Origin: Halobellus captivus
GTDB lineage: Archaea > Halobacteriota > Halobacteria > Halobacteriales > Haloferacaceae
Assembly: GCF_007655485.1 (NCBI RefSeq)
Contig: NZ_VJXQ01000006.1
Coordinates: 89,091 to 153,090, forward strand
Reading direction: 5' to 3'
Length of the DNA stretch: 64,000 bases
In this document: positions 24,608 to 33,499 of the stretch, piece by piece
Layout of the letters: every line of letters begins with the position of its first letter
Numbering within the stretch: position 1 is the stretch's first letter
Notes under the pieces: generated by a model
What the model was told of the DNA's origin: nothing
Databases searched by the model: none
What the model saw: only the letters and a program-made list of their open reading frames with translations
Translations under genes and position numbers: made by a program

Positions 24608-26464
24608 CTACGCGTCGGGTTCCGGCATCGGAACGTCCCCGTCCTGAGCGTCGTTGAGGAGGTCCTCGATCGACTCCTCGCGAATCTCGTTGTGCAGCAG
24701 GACGCTCACCGGGAGCGTCGGCGCGCCGCTGACGAGGTTTTCGAGGAGGATGAGCCGCTCTCGCGCACGCGACATCCCGACGTAAAACACGCGCCGCTCG
24801 TTGTCCGTGAGGATCGGCACGGGATCCGTCGTCGAGGTGAACTCCTCGACGCCGGGGACGTCCTCGTCCTCGACCGACGCGGCCATCTGCTCGACGACCT
24901 TCTCGGTCAGGTCGGTCGCGACGAAGACGTGGTCGGCCTCGCGACCCTTCGCGGAGTGGATCGTCCCGATCCGGACGCGATTGGGGTCCATCCCCTGGTA
25001 CTCGCCGGAGAAGTACGCCTCGACTGACTTCCGCTGGAACGAGGTGACCTTCCGGAGCATATCCCCCGCGTCCTTCGTGTCGGGGGCGAACGGCGCGAAC
25101 TCCGAGATCACGTCGGGATCGACTTTGAGGTCCGTCAGGTCCTCGACGCCCGCGTTCTCCTGGAGTTCGTCGATGCGATCGAACAGTTCGTCCCGGTCGT
25201 TCGCGCCGAATGCCGAGTCCTGCAGCATATCCGCGAGCCGCCGCGCCTGCAGCCCGTCGAGATCATCGCCGCGTTCGAGCGCCTCGACGGCGCGGACGTA
25301 CTGCGTCAGTCGATCGGTCCACATCCGCTGGTCGGTGAGCGCCGAGAAGGGCATCCCCAGCGGGAGGAACTCGTCGATGAACTGGAACAGCTGATACCGC
25401 GCGCGGAACAGGACCATAATCGTCTCGTCGTCGTCGCCCTCCTCGATCGTGTACCGGACGTTCCGCGCGAGATCCAGCATCGACGGCGACTCGATTCCCT
25501 CGACGACGCCGCCCTCCTTTCGCGGGCGGAGATCCTTCTCCTGGCGCTTGTCGATGTGCCGGATCTCCTGATTGACGACGTTGAGAACCCGCGACGGGAG
25601 TCGGTAGGAGTTCGGCAGGACCACGTCCTCGTCGCGGTCGGCGTCGAGCAGGAGATTGGGGTCTGCGCCCTGCCAGGCGTAGACGACCTGGTCGTCGTCA
25701 CCGGCGATGAGGACGCGCTTCATATGCGGCTTCCACTCCTCGTAGACGTCGTACTGGAGGGTCGTGATGTCCTGGAACTCGTCGATGACGAGGTAGTCGA
25801 CGTGCGGGACGAGCGAGCGTTGCTTCACGCGCTCGAGCATATCCGCGAAGCCGACGAGCCCGTGTTCGCCCTTGTAGGACCGCCACGCGCGGATGACGTC
25901 GGGCACGTCGATCCGGTCGTCGTCCGCCGACCACGTCGGCGTGTACTTGTTGCCCTCCTGGGCGTTCGGATCGATCTCGGGCGGGAGTCGAACCTCCTCG
26001 ACGTTCCACTGGAAGGGCACGTCGTACCAGTCGGAGACGTCGCGGCGCGTTCGCTGCAGCCACTGGCTCGTCGCGATGATCTTGTTCCCGATCGTCGTCG
26101 AGCGCGCGGTTCGACGGCCCGCACCGCCGTACTCGTCTTCGAACTCGATGCCGTAGTCCTCGCAGAACTCCTTTTTGTCCTTCTCGCCGACCACGTCGTT
26201 CCGCGAGAGATCCAGGAGTTCGTACGCCTTCGCGTGCATCGTCGCGACGTTGCCCTTCAGCGAGCGCGGCGAGACGTCGAGTCGTTCCGCGAGCCGCTCG
26301 CGGACCTCCGCGGCGGCCGCTCGGGTGTACGAAACGACGAGAATGTCGCGGATAGTGATGTCATCGTCTTCGAGGAGTTCGTCAACCCGATCGAGTAACG
26401 CCGTCGTCTTCCCGCTGCCGGGGCCACCGAATAGGCGGGTGACCGTCGCGTCCGAGTCGCTCAT
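24608..26464 (-). CDS. UvrD/Rep-type superfamily 1 DNA helicase
   Basis: A 618-residue ATP-dependent 3'-5' helicase for DNA repair or replication restart. Motif I is GGPGSGKTTALLDRV near residue 14, motif Ia VVSYTRAAAAEVRERL, motif II VIDEFQDITTLQ, motif III AGDDDQVVYAWQGADP, motif IV NSYRLPSRVL, motif V IGTIHSAKGREADHVFV and motif VI FYVGMSRARERLIL. This is the standard haloarchaeal UvrD/REP form, starting at the ATG 26464. Followed closely by the M24-fold gene. Confidence 0.94.
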   Translation of the reverse strand: MSDSDATVTRLFGGPGSGKTTALLDRVDELLEDDDITIRDILVVSYTRAAAAEVRERLAERLDVSPRSLKGNVATMHAKAYELLDLSRNDVVGEKDKKEFCEDYGIEFEDEYGGAGRRTARSTTIGNKIIATSQWLQRTRRDVSDWYDVPFQWNVEEVRLPPEIDPNAQEGNKYTPTWSADDDRIDVPDVIRAWRSYKGEHGLVGFADMLERVKQRSLVPHVDYLVIDEFQDITTLQYDVYEEWKPHMKRVLIAGDDDQVVYAWQGADPNLLLDADRDEDVVLPNSYRLPSRVLNVVNQEIRHIDKRQEKDLRPRKEGGVVEGIESPSMLDLARNVRYTIEEGDDDETIMVLFRARYQLFQFIDEFLPLGMPFSALTDQRMWTDRLTQYVRAVEALERGDDLDGLQARRLADMLQDSAFGANDRDELFDRIDELQENAGVEDLTDLKVDPDVISEFAPFAPDTKDAGDMLRKVTSFQRKSVEAYFSGEYQGMDPNRVRIGTIHSAKGREADHVFVATDLTEKVVEQMAASVEDEDVPGVEEFTSTTDPVPILTDNERRVFYVGMSRARERLILLENLVSGAPTLPVSVLLHNEIREESIEDLLNDAQDGDVPMPEPDA

Positions 26465-26537
26465 TGGACACGTTCACGCGCTTGTGCGTGATAAACTACC
26501 GGTTTCGAAAAAACCCGTACGGTCGGCTTCGACCCGA

Positions 26538-26720
26538 TCAGATTCGGGGATCCCAGCCGCAGACGGTGCAGTCGGCCGCACCGTCGTCGTGGAGTGCACC
26601 GCACTCCGGACACTGTTTCTTGTTATACGACGTCTCCCAGTCTACCGTCTCGATCTCGTGACCGCGGTCGTCGAGGAACTGGTCGAACAGCGCGTCGTCG
26701 GAGGTCGGTGCTGAGGCCAT
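26538..26720 (-). CDS. HVO_0416-family zinc finger protein
   Basis: A 60-residue protein from ATG 26720 (MASAPTSDDALFDQFLDDRG) ending in a rubredoxin-like zinc knuckle, SYNKKQCPECGALHDDGAAD then CTVCGWDP. I recognise the HVO_0416 family of haloarchaeal small zinc finger proteins. The frame opens at an ATG at 26744, but those eight codons coincide with the palindrome at 26728-26744, so the inner start is preferred. Function not known. Confidence 0.85.
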   Translation of the reverse strand: MASAPTSDDALFDQFLDDRGHEIETVDWETSYNKKQCPECGALHDDGAADCTVCGWDPRI

Positions 26721-26727
26721 ACACGCT

Positions 26728-26744
26728 ATGGTATGTCTTACCAT
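26728..26744. promoter_or_regulatory. perfect palindrome ATGGTA-N5-TACCAT upstream of the zinc finger gene
   Basis: ATGGTATGTCTTACCAT has 6-bp arms and a 5-bp spacer. It lies 8 nt before the chosen ATG of the HVO_0416-family gene, where the start of transcription would be. It contains the same TGGTA-N5-TACCA core as the site at 45518. Candidate operator. Confidence 0.45.
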
Positions 26745-26859
26745 TACTTAGTCCTACTGCCGAACCCCGTTCGTCGAGAACGAACTCGAAGCCATCCACC
26801 GAGGTTCGAGGCGATTGAACGCAACTCAAAAATCGCTCAGAAGTACGAATTCACCCAAA

Positions 26860-28422
26860 TTACGCCGATTCGAGGTCGTAGAGCGCGCCGTACTTTTCGG
26901 TGACGTAGTCGATGAACGCGTCGGCGGTGAAGTCCGATCCCGTCGCGCGCTCGACGAGTTCGTTCGTCTCGTAACGCGCGCCGTGGCGGTGGACGTTCTC
27001 CGTCAGCCACTCGTGGAGCGCGTCGAACTCGCCCGCAGCGACGTCGTCGTCCAACGCGCCCAGTTCCGCTTCGGCCGCGGCGTACAACTGTGCCGCCATC
27101 GCCGATCCAAGAGAGTACGTCGGGAAGTAGCCGAAGTTGCCGTGGCTCCAGTGGATGTCCTGCAGACAGCCCTCCGAATCCGTCTCGGGCCGAATACCGA
27201 GGTACTCCTCGTACTTGTCGTTCCACACTTCGGGGACGTCTGCGACGTCGAGTTCGCCGCGGACCAGCGCGCGCTCGATTTCGAAGCGGACGACGATGTG
27301 GAGGTGATAGGTGAGTTCGTCGGCCTCGACGCGGATGAGGTTGTCTTCGTACACCTGATTTGCGGCCTCGTAGGCCTCGCGCGGCGTCACGTCCGAACTC
27401 TTCGGGAAGTGCTCTGTGACCGTCGGCAGGAACCCCGTCCAGAACGGTTGGGAGCGCCCGATGTGGTTCTCCCAGAGCCGCGACTGGGACTCGTGGACCG
27501 AGAGGTCGCGGTCCTCGCCCAGCGGCGTCCCGTACTGCTCGTCCGGCAGGCCGTGGGTGTAGGTCGCGTGGCCGAACTCGTGGATCGTCGAGGTCAGCGA
27601 CCCGAGCGGGTCGGATTCGTCGAACCGCGTCGTCACCCGTGCGTCGAACGTCGTCCCGGTCGAGAACGGGTGGGCGGCGGTGTCGAGGCGACCGCGTTCC
27701 CACGGGTACCCCAGCGTCGTGAGCACGTCGCGACAGAGCGCCTCCTGCTCTCCTTCGGGATACGTTCCCAGCGAGGTGAACGCGTCGGTCGCGAGGTCGA
27801 CCTCTGATTCCCTGATCTCCTCGATCATCGGCACGAGCGCCTCCCGAATCGATTCCAGAATGGACTCGGCGCGGTCGAGCGAGAGACACGGCTCGAAATC
27901 CTCGAAGAGCACCTCGTAGGGGTCGCGGTCGGGGTCGATGTGCTCGGCGTACTCGCGCTTCAGTTCGACGTGTTTGCGCAGGTACGGCGCGAACTGCTCG
28001 AAGTCGTCCTCGGCTTTCGCCGACTCCCACACGGGGAGCGCCTCTGAGGCGGTCGTCGAAATCTCCTCGACGAGCGCCGAGGGAACGGCGACCGCGCGGT
28101 CGTGTTGACGGCGGATCTCGCGGACGACGGCCGCCTCTTCGTCGGTCAGATCCCCGCTCACCGTTGTCGATTCGAGGTCGTCGAGCGCGTCGCCCACGTC
28201 GTCATCGGTGAGCAGTTCGTGCGCGAGCGACGACAGCGTCGAGATCTGTTGGGACCGCGCGGGCGTCCCTCCTTCGGGCATCATCACCTGCTGGTCCCAC
28301 CGCAGGATGCCGGTCGCGTTGCGGACGTTCGATATGCGACGGTACGCGTCGAGGAGCGCCTCGTAGGCGTCGGGGCCGGTTTCGTCTGTGTTCCCTCCCG
28401 CTTCGCTCGTTCCTGCTGTCAT
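26860..28422 (-). CDS. M32 family zinc carboxypeptidase
   Basis: A 520-residue metallo-carboxypeptidase (Taq/Pfu carboxypeptidase family) that trims C-terminal residues from peptides in the cytoplasm. The family's signatures are all there: HEFGH at 281-285 (zinc ligands and Glu), the HESQSR box at 310-315, DPLGSLTSTIHE before the zinc site, and IRVEADELTYHLHIVVRFEI with the conserved downstream Glu/His. Length is normal. ATG 28422 is preferred to 28440. No signal peptide. Confidence 0.95.
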   Translation of the reverse strand: MTAGTSEAGGNTDETGPDAYEALLDAYRRISNVRNATGILRWDQQVMMPEGGTPARSQQISTLSSLAHELLTDDDVGDALDDLESTTVSGDLTDEEAAVVREIRRQHDRAVAVPSALVEEISTTASEALPVWESAKAEDDFEQFAPYLRKHVELKREYAEHIDPDRDPYEVLFEDFEPCLSLDRAESILESIREALVPMIEEIRESEVDLATDAFTSLGTYPEGEQEALCRDVLTTLGYPWERGRLDTAAHPFSTGTTFDARVTTRFDESDPLGSLTSTIHEFGHATYTHGLPDEQYGTPLGEDRDLSVHESQSRLWENHIGRSQPFWTGFLPTVTEHFPKSSDVTPREAYEAANQVYEDNLIRVEADELTYHLHIVVRFEIERALVRGELDVADVPEVWNDKYEEYLGIRPETDSEGCLQDIHWSHGNFGYFPTYSLGSAMAAQLYAAAEAELGALDDDVAAGEFDALHEWLTENVHRHGARYETNELVERATGSDFTADAFIDYVTEKYGALYDLESA

Positions 28423-28499
28423 TACCGTATCGCAGATCACGGACAGGTATCAAGCCGACGGCTCTCGTCGCCGCGAGCGCGACGCACTCGACCCGCGTC

Positions 28500-29630
28500 T
28501 CACTCCTGCGGCCAGCGCTCTGCGAGGTCCTGGTAAATCCGCCGACACCGTCTCAACACGTCGATAGAGACGCTTTCGGTGGCCGTGTGAGCCTCGCCCG
28601 GCTCGGACGCGCCCACGACGACGCAGTCGGTTCCGGCGGCCGCGAGCCACCCGGCATCGGTCGCGTGCGGTTTCGTGACGTGGTCTGGCGTCGCCGACTG
28701 CGCCCCGTCGGCGGCGGCGAGCGCGGCGTCGGCGAACGCCTCGTCGCGACACGCCATCGGCGGGAGGTCCTGATCGACAGTCCACTCGACGCCGTCGACT
28801 TCCTCGACCCGTTCGAGCGGCGCTCGCTCGCCGGGCACGGTGCGTTCGTCGACCGTCGCGGTGCAGCGCTCGGGGATGACGTTCCACGCCGTTCCACCCG
28901 CGATCTCGGTGACGACGACGCTCCCGCGAACCCGCTCGCCGAGGACCGTCGCCTCCGGTGCGTCGAGACCGCGGACGACGCCGACGGCGTCGCAGGCGCG
29001 GTAGACGGCGTTCTCGCCGGACTCGGGTTCGCTCGCGTGGGCGGCAGCTCCGCGCGCCGTGATCGTCGAGCCGCGTCGGCCGCGGTGGGCGATCACGACG
29101 TCGGTCTGGTCGTCGCCCGCGTAGTTCGTCGATCCCTCGCCGACGACGGCGTAGTCGGGCGCGAAGCCGTCGGCGATGGCTGCGCGCGCGCCCACGCCTC
29201 CCCGCTCCTCGCCGACGAACGAGGCGAAGACGAGTTCGCCCGCCGGGTCGGCGTCGCGGAACGCTACCATTGCAGCCGCCAGCGATCCCTTCATATCGGC
29301 CGTGCCGCGGCCGTAGAGTCGCCCGTCGCGTTCGTCGACGACGTACCCGGGGTCGGTTTCGGTACCGTCGACGACCTGTGATTCCTCGGGTGTGACGAGC
29401 TGCGAGTCGTCGGGCGCGACGACGTCGTGGTGGCCGACGAGCGCCAGCGACGCCTCCCCGTCGCCGCGTCGCGCGAGGACGTTCCCGCTCCTGTCTCGCG
29501 TCACGGCGGCATCGGTTTCCCCGCGCAGCCACGATTCGATGGCGTCGCCGGCGGCGGTCTCGTCCTCGTGACTCGGGATCGAGACCAGCCGTCGGGTTAG
29601 CGCCACCAGCTCCGTTCGGTTCGCGCTCAC
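28500..29630 (-). CDS. M20 family metallopeptidase (DapE/ArgE-like)
   Basis: A 376-residue zinc amidohydrolase when started at GTG 29630 (VSANRTELVALTRRLVSIPS). An ATG at 29678 would add a 16-residue Arg-rich lead with no family character. The metal site is formed by VGHHDVV (His/Asp), GRGTADMKG (bridging Asp) and VGEERGG (catalytic and metal Glu); the dimerisation lid has AAAHASEPESGENAV. The substrate could be an N-acyl amino acid or succinyl-diaminopimelate; it cannot be assigned by sequence. Located 77 nt from the M32 gene on the same strand. Confidence 0.9.
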   Translation of the reverse strand: MSANRTELVALTRRLVSIPSHEDETAAGDAIESWLRGETDAAVTRDRSGNVLARRGDGEASLALVGHHDVVAPDDSQLVTPEESQVVDGTETDPGYVVDERDGRLYGRGTADMKGSLAAAMVAFRDADPAGELVFASFVGEERGGVGARAAIADGFAPDYAVVGEGSTNYAGDDQTDVVIAHRGRRGSTITARGAAAHASEPESGENAVYRACDAVGVVRGLDAPEATVLGERVRGSVVVTEIAGGTAWNVIPERCTATVDERTVPGERAPLERVEEVDGVEWTVDQDLPPMACRDEAFADAALAAADGAQSATPDHVTKPHATDAGWLAAAGTDCVVVGASEPGEAHTATESVSIDVLRRCRRIYQDLAERWPQE

Positions 29631-29777
29631 GCTCGGCCTTCGCTCGCGTCGATAGAAAAGCGTCGGGGTCGCAGCCATCGCTGGCGTTCGCGTTCGTCAG
29701 AAGCCCCTGGTCTGGGGCAGCGTGTTCCCGTCGATCGGGGGGCAGGCGGTGATTCAACATCTCACCCGAGGATCGAA

Positions 29778-29990
29778 GTGCCAGAAGCGCGACGATCGGA
29801 ACGAACCAATGCGAGTCTACGAAGTCAGAGAGGGCGACCCCGACTACGAGAGCGTCGTACGGGCCGGGCACGCCCGCGAAAACCGCGCGTTCGATGGGCG
29901 GCAACGTCGACGGCGACCTCGGCGCGGGAGGCGTACCGGTACGTCGATCGGGGAGCACACCAGGGCAAGGTCGTCATCAGCGTCGACTGA
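29778..29990 (+). pseudogene. possible remnant of an MDR (zinc alcohol dehydrogenase-type) C-terminus
   Basis: The last residues of this open frame, AYRYVDRGAHQGKVVISVD, resemble the usual end of medium-chain dehydrogenases (AHRYL...GKVVL). The rest is Arg-rich and does not resemble the family. Another frame (from about 29810) reads MRVYEVREGDPDYESVVRAG, which could be a decayed beginning. No full gene can be built, so this is at best a deletion remnant. The surrounding 29631-30027 interval contains no other candidate gene. Confidence 0.3.
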
Positions 29991-30027
29991 ATGTGCGCCT
30001 GGGCAGTGACTCCCCTTTCTCCGCGTC

Positions 30028-30624
30028 TCAGGCCTCGACGGCTTGCTCTTCGAAGAACGCGAGGTCGTGGATCCGGCTGTCATCCGTCAGTTCGGGGTGG
30101 AACGCGGTCCCGACCACCGGGCCGTCGCGGACGGCGACCGGGCGGCCGTCCCACTCCGCGAGGACGTCGACGCCGTCGCCGATCTCGTCGATGGCGGGCG
30201 CGCGGATGAACACCGCGGGGAATGGTTCCCCGAGACCGACGACGTCGAGTGGTGCCTCGAAGCTGTCGACTTGTCGACCGAACGCGTTGCGGTCGACGCT
30301 CACGTCGAGGAGGTCGAGCGTGTCGACGCGCTCGTCGTTGGCGTCTCGGGAGGCGACGATGAGGCCCGCACAGGTCGCGAGGACCGGCTTGCCCGCGGCG
30401 ACGTGCTCGCGGACCTCCGCGTCGATTCCCTCGCGGGCCAAGAGCCGGGAGATGGCCGTCGACTCGCCGCCGGGGAGCAACAGCACGTCGCAGTCGGGGA
30501 CGCGCCCGGACTGTCTGATCTCGACGACGTCGACCTCTTCGCCGTGCGCCTCGGCGGCGCGCCGGATGGCCGCTGCGTGCTCTGTGACGTCGCCCTGGAC
30601 GGCGACGACACCCGCTCGTAACAT
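30028..30624 (-). CDS. pdxT: pyridoxal 5'-phosphate synthase glutaminase subunit
   Basis: A 198-residue class I-type glutaminase that supplies ammonia to PdxS (not in the window). It starts MLRAGVVAVQGDVTEHAAAI. The oxyanion motif is LLLPGGESTAISRLL, the nucleophile Cys is in ATCAGLIV, the conserved NAFGRQVDSFEAPL is present, and the His/Glu pair is in GTAFHPELTDD. Length is normal. Next upstream on the same strand is the Sec61beta gene. Confidence 0.95.
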   Translation of the reverse strand: MLRAGVVAVQGDVTEHAAAIRRAAEAHGEEVDVVEIRQSGRVPDCDVLLLPGGESTAISRLLAREGIDAEVREHVAAGKPVLATCAGLIVASRDANDERVDTLDLLDVSVDRNAFGRQVDSFEAPLDVVGLGEPFPAVFIRAPAIDEIGDGVDVLAEWDGRPVAVRDGPVVGTAFHPELTDDSRIHDLAFFEEQAVEA

Positions 30625-30735
30625 ACCCGTCGCTCGGGGTCGAATCGACAAAAAGCGTCCGTTGTTCGCGCGCGGTCTGAACCGGCCGCGATCAGCGGTC
30701 TGCGCGGTTTGCGTCTCCTCCGCCGCTCGTCCGAC

Positions 30736-30900
30736 TCAGATCGCGACGGCGTTGAGGAGGAGCACGCCTACACCGAAGAGGAGACCGAATGCGAAGACGG
30801 TTTTCGGATCGATGCGGATGGCGTTTCGGTCCTCGGCGTCGAAGTAGCGGACGAGTCCCGCACTGGACATCAACCCGCCGCTGTTCTGGCCACTGCTCAT
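30736..30900 (-). CDS. preprotein translocase subunit Sec61beta (SecG)
   Basis: A 54-residue tail-anchored protein read directly from the [23 protein letters not shown] at the start, [20 protein letters not shown] at the end. One C-terminal transmembrane helix follows a cytosolic segment with the family's [13 protein letters not shown] signature. It is the small subunit of the SecY/Sec61 channel. It is divergent from thioredoxin, with pdxT downstream. Confidence 0.92.
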   Translation of the reverse strand: MSSGQNSGGLMSSAGLVRYFDAEDRNAIRIDPKTVFAFGLLFGVGVLLLNAVAI

Positions 30901-31068
30901 ACTCTCCCCTCGTCGGTGGCGCGCCTAAACGTTTCGGATCGCTGGGGTTCGGAACCGATTGACGTGGTTCGAGGCGGTTCTCCCCCGGCGAGTACCGGGT
31001 ATAAACAAAAAAAACTCGGATGGTGGAAACGCTTATGCGACGCCCCGCGTTACGTCGCTACGCATACG

Positions 31069-31347
31069 ATGACCGTCCGAATACTCGATTTCTACGCCGA
31101 TTGGTGCGGCCCGTGCAAGAAGCAGGACCCGATTTTAGAGGAGCTGGAAGCCGAATACGGCGACGTCGCGTTCGAGAAGATCGACGTCGACGAGGAACAG
31201 GACGTCGCGAACCAGTACCAGGTCCGGTCGCTCCCGACGATCGTGATCGAACGCGACGGCGAGATCGTCGACCGGTTCGTCGGCTTCACACAGCGCGAGG
31301 ACATCGAAGCGGCGCTCGACGGTGCCGCACAGCCCGCAGGCGCGTAA
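31069..31347 (+). CDS. thioredoxin
   Basis: A 92-residue thioredoxin with the active site WCGPCKK at the N-terminal end of helix 1, a cis-Pro in RSLPTIVI, and the FVGFTQREDIEAAL C-terminal helix. TATA-like GCTTATGC (31031-31038) lies 31 nt before the ATG, so a leaderless transcript is likely. The in-frame extension upstream to 30709 has no thioredoxin character. Confidence 0.93.
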   Translation: MTVRILDFYADWCGPCKKQDPILEELEAEYGDVAFEKIDVDEEQDVANQYQVRSLPTIVIERDGEIVDRFVGFTQREDIEAALDGAAQPAGA

Positions 31348-31352
31348 TCGCT

Positions 31353-31412
31353 TTTCACTTCGATCGTTGTAGCTTCACTTCGATCGTTGTAGCTTCACTT
31401 CGATCGTTGTAG
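31353..31412. repeat. 3 x 20-bp perfect tandem repeat after thioredoxin
   Basis: The unit CTTCACTTCGATCGTTGTAG occurs three times head to tail (31353-31372 with one change at its first base, 31373-31392, 31393-31412), starting 5 nt after the thioredoxin stop. Each unit contains the palindrome CGATCG. Confidence 0.95.
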
Positions 31413-31525
31413 CCGTCATCGGAGGCCTCGCTTCCTGCCGTCTCGCGTTCTCGACGCCGCCGACGCACGACACCCCCGTCGACCGTCTCGCAAGCGTTAT
31501 ACTCCCGCATCCGGAAACGATCCGT

Positions 31526-31675
31526 ATGGCTAAGAACGAAGCTGCGGTCGATCGGACGCTGGAAAAGCAGATCTGTATGCGCTGCAACGCCCGCAACCCG
31601 CAGCGCGCAACCGCCTGCCGAAAGTGCGGTTACAAGAAACTTCGACCCAAGTCGAAGGAACGCCGCGCGGCGTAG
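31526..31675 (+). CDS. rpl40e: 50S ribosomal protein L40e
   Basis: A 49-residue ribosomal protein ([20 protein letters not shown], then [20 protein letters not shown]). The four Cys (CMRC and CRKC) form a zinc finger; the tail is basic ([10 protein letters not shown]). TATA-like GTTATAC about 33 nt before the ATG. It does not carry a ubiquitin fusion. Confidence 0.95.
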   Translation: MAKNEAAVDRTLEKQICMRCNARNPQRATACRKCGYKKLRPKSKERRAA

Positions 31676-31710
31676 ATCGAATCGTCCTCCCGAAGATCGG
31701 ACTGCACCCC

Positions 31711-32343
31711 TTATTCGTCGGGATACTTCGGTTCGCGGCGCTCCGCCCGTTCGAGCGCTCGCTCTATGACCTCCCGAACGGAGTCGTTCTCACCCGCCGG
31801 ATCCGCGCGGTAGACGTCGCCGTGACCCGCATACAGCGCCGCAACCGTGTCTGGGAGACGATCCAGGAGCGTCTCTAAACTCCCGATGAGCCGCTCGCGC
31901 GACTGGCCAGGCAGGTCGGTACGGCCGAAACTCCCGTCGTCGAACGCGCCGTCGTTGTAGACGACGACGTCGCCGCTGAACACCCGTTCCTCGCCGACGA
32001 ACGCGACGTGATCCTCGGCGTGCCCCGGCGTGTACACCACCTCGTAGGGCTCGCCGCACAGATCGACGGTTTGGCCGTCTTCGAGGCCCGCGGTCCGTCG
32101 CGGGTGGTCGTCGAAGGCGTAGAGGTCCGCGTCGAAGCGGTCGAGCACCGCGTCGAGTTCGCCGACGTGATCACGGTGCTGGTGCGTGAGGTAGACCGCG
32201 TCGAGGTCGTCGACGTGTTCGGCGACGACGGATTCGACGCCCGGCATCGTTCCGGCGTCGACGAGGACGGGATCGGGGCCGTCGAGCAGGTACGCGTTGC
32301 AGGTGAACTCCGTTGCACCCTCGGTGACCGTGTGGATCTCCAT
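31711..32343 (-). CDS. MBL-fold metallohydrolase (glyoxalase II-like)
   Basis: A 210-residue protein starting MEIHTVTEGATEFTCNAYLL. The metal box is THQHRDHVGE (HxHxDH), with the further ligands in YTPGHAEDHVAFVGEERVFSG (His and Asp SGD) and LYAGHGDVY. Probably hydrolyses a thioester or a similar small substrate. The long upstream open frame to 32655 is Arg-rich shadow sequence. Confidence 0.9.
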   Translation of the reverse strand: MEIHTVTEGATEFTCNAYLLDGPDPVLVDAGTMPGVESVVAEHVDDLDAVYLTHQHRDHVGELDAVLDRFDADLYAFDDHPRRTAGLEDGQTVDLCGEPYEVVYTPGHAEDHVAFVGEERVFSGDVVVYNDGAFDDGSFGRTDLPGQSRERLIGSLETLLDRLPDTVAALYAGHGDVYRADPAGENDSVREVIERALERAERREPKYPDE

Positions 32344-32408
32344 ACCCGTTCGTTCCGCCGCGGCGACGAAAAAGTCTCGGCTGTCCGCGTCGGTTGCGCC
32401 TCCTCGGT

Positions 32409-33254
32409 TCACTGAGGGAGATCCGGGTGTCGTCGTAGGTGGTCTGGAAGCCCTCGTCGGGCCAAACTGTCGGCCGCGATCGCTTCTCGACGTTCCTGCC
32501 ACTCCTCGTGGCGGACCATAATCCACACCGGAATCGCGTCCACGTCTAACAGCTTTGCGATCGCCAATCTGTTCCGTCCGTCGAAAAAGAGGAGGTCCCC
32601 CTCTCGGCCGATACAGACCGCGATTTCGTCGAGGGCGGAGGGCGGAGCAGCCCACGGTTGTTCGCTCTCGACGTATCCGTCCGGATTCACGCGCGCCAGT
32701 CGGTCGCGCGAGAGATACCCGTAAGACCGTATCGATTCGTAGAGCTCGTCAACCTTCGTACACCGTTGTTCGAACTCCGCTCGGTTCGTACAGCCCCACA
32801 TCACGACCCCGTCCTCGATGAAACCGACGACGCGGTCGAAAAACTCCGTCTCGGTCCAGGGAACCCCGTGGTCGAAATGGGCCTCGAACGACCGGTAGAT
32901 CTCCGTGTCTTCGAAACGCGTCTCACACCGGTCCCACTCTCCGCCGCGAACGGTGCCCGCGTACTTGAACTTCGAATCGGGAAACTCCACCGTCTCGTGC
33001 GTTTGGCAGGGGTACCCGTCCTTCTCGACCAGGAACTCGATCTGGTCGGGATCGACGCTGACGACCTCGAACGGCGACAGGTTGGTATGGCGTGCGTACT
33101 GCAGGGAATCTCTGAAACAGACGAGGGTTCCATAAGTGCGGCGATAGGCCTGCCACCCCTGAAGCACGGGACGGCGAAGCGGCGGGTACCGATCGACGAC
33201 GTCTCGCCCGAGCGACCGGATGAGCGTTTCGAGATGGGATATGTAGTGTTTCAT
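32409..33254 (-). CDS. haloarchaeal protein with ParB/sulfiredoxin-like C-terminal motif
   Basis: A 281-residue protein from ATG 33254 (MKHYISHLETLIRSLGRDVV). The C-terminal quarter has LLFFDGRNRLAIAKLLDVDA followed by IPVWIMVRHEEW, resembling the DGHHRLxAAKxLG-xxIPV element of ParB/sulfiredoxin-like folds. The N-terminal part is Tyr/Arg-rich, with acidic-Cys segments (GGEWDRCETRFED). I do not recognise a named family. Similar proteins occur near surface polysaccharide genes in haloarchaea, but none is adjacent here. Confidence 0.65.
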   Translation of the reverse strand: MKHYISHLETLIRSLGRDVVDRYPPLRRPVLQGWQAYRRTYGTLVCFRDSLQYARHTNLSPFEVVSVDPDQIEFLVEKDGYPCQTHETVEFPDSKFKYAGTVRGGEWDRCETRFEDTEIYRSFEAHFDHGVPWTETEFFDRVVGFIEDGVVMWGCTNRAEFEQRCTKVDELYESIRSYGYLSRDRLARVNPDGYVESEQPWAAPPSALDEIAVCIGREGDLLFFDGRNRLAIAKLLDVDAIPVWIMVRHEEWQERREAIAADSLARRGLPDHLRRHPDLPQ

Positions 33255-33499
33255 TCTGTGACTGGACCGCGTGACGGGTTGGGGGGCGCGGTGAGTGCTG
33301 ATCGGATCTGTCAAGAACTACCCCTACGAGGGAAACGTCTTCGATGACTTTGAAGAAGGTCCTCAGTTACAATTGCTGAAACTGCGATCGTTCGAGGATA
33401 GATTACACCGACTCTCTCGGTCTCCGTTACCCGTCTCATCGGACCCGAGAGTCGAGAAAGCGACGTATAACAATGGTGTTGATCCCGGTACCAGCGCGT

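Noticed and set aside
31353-31412. CRISPR-like array
   Set aside because: The 20-bp units are directly adjacent with no spacers, and no cas gene is present.
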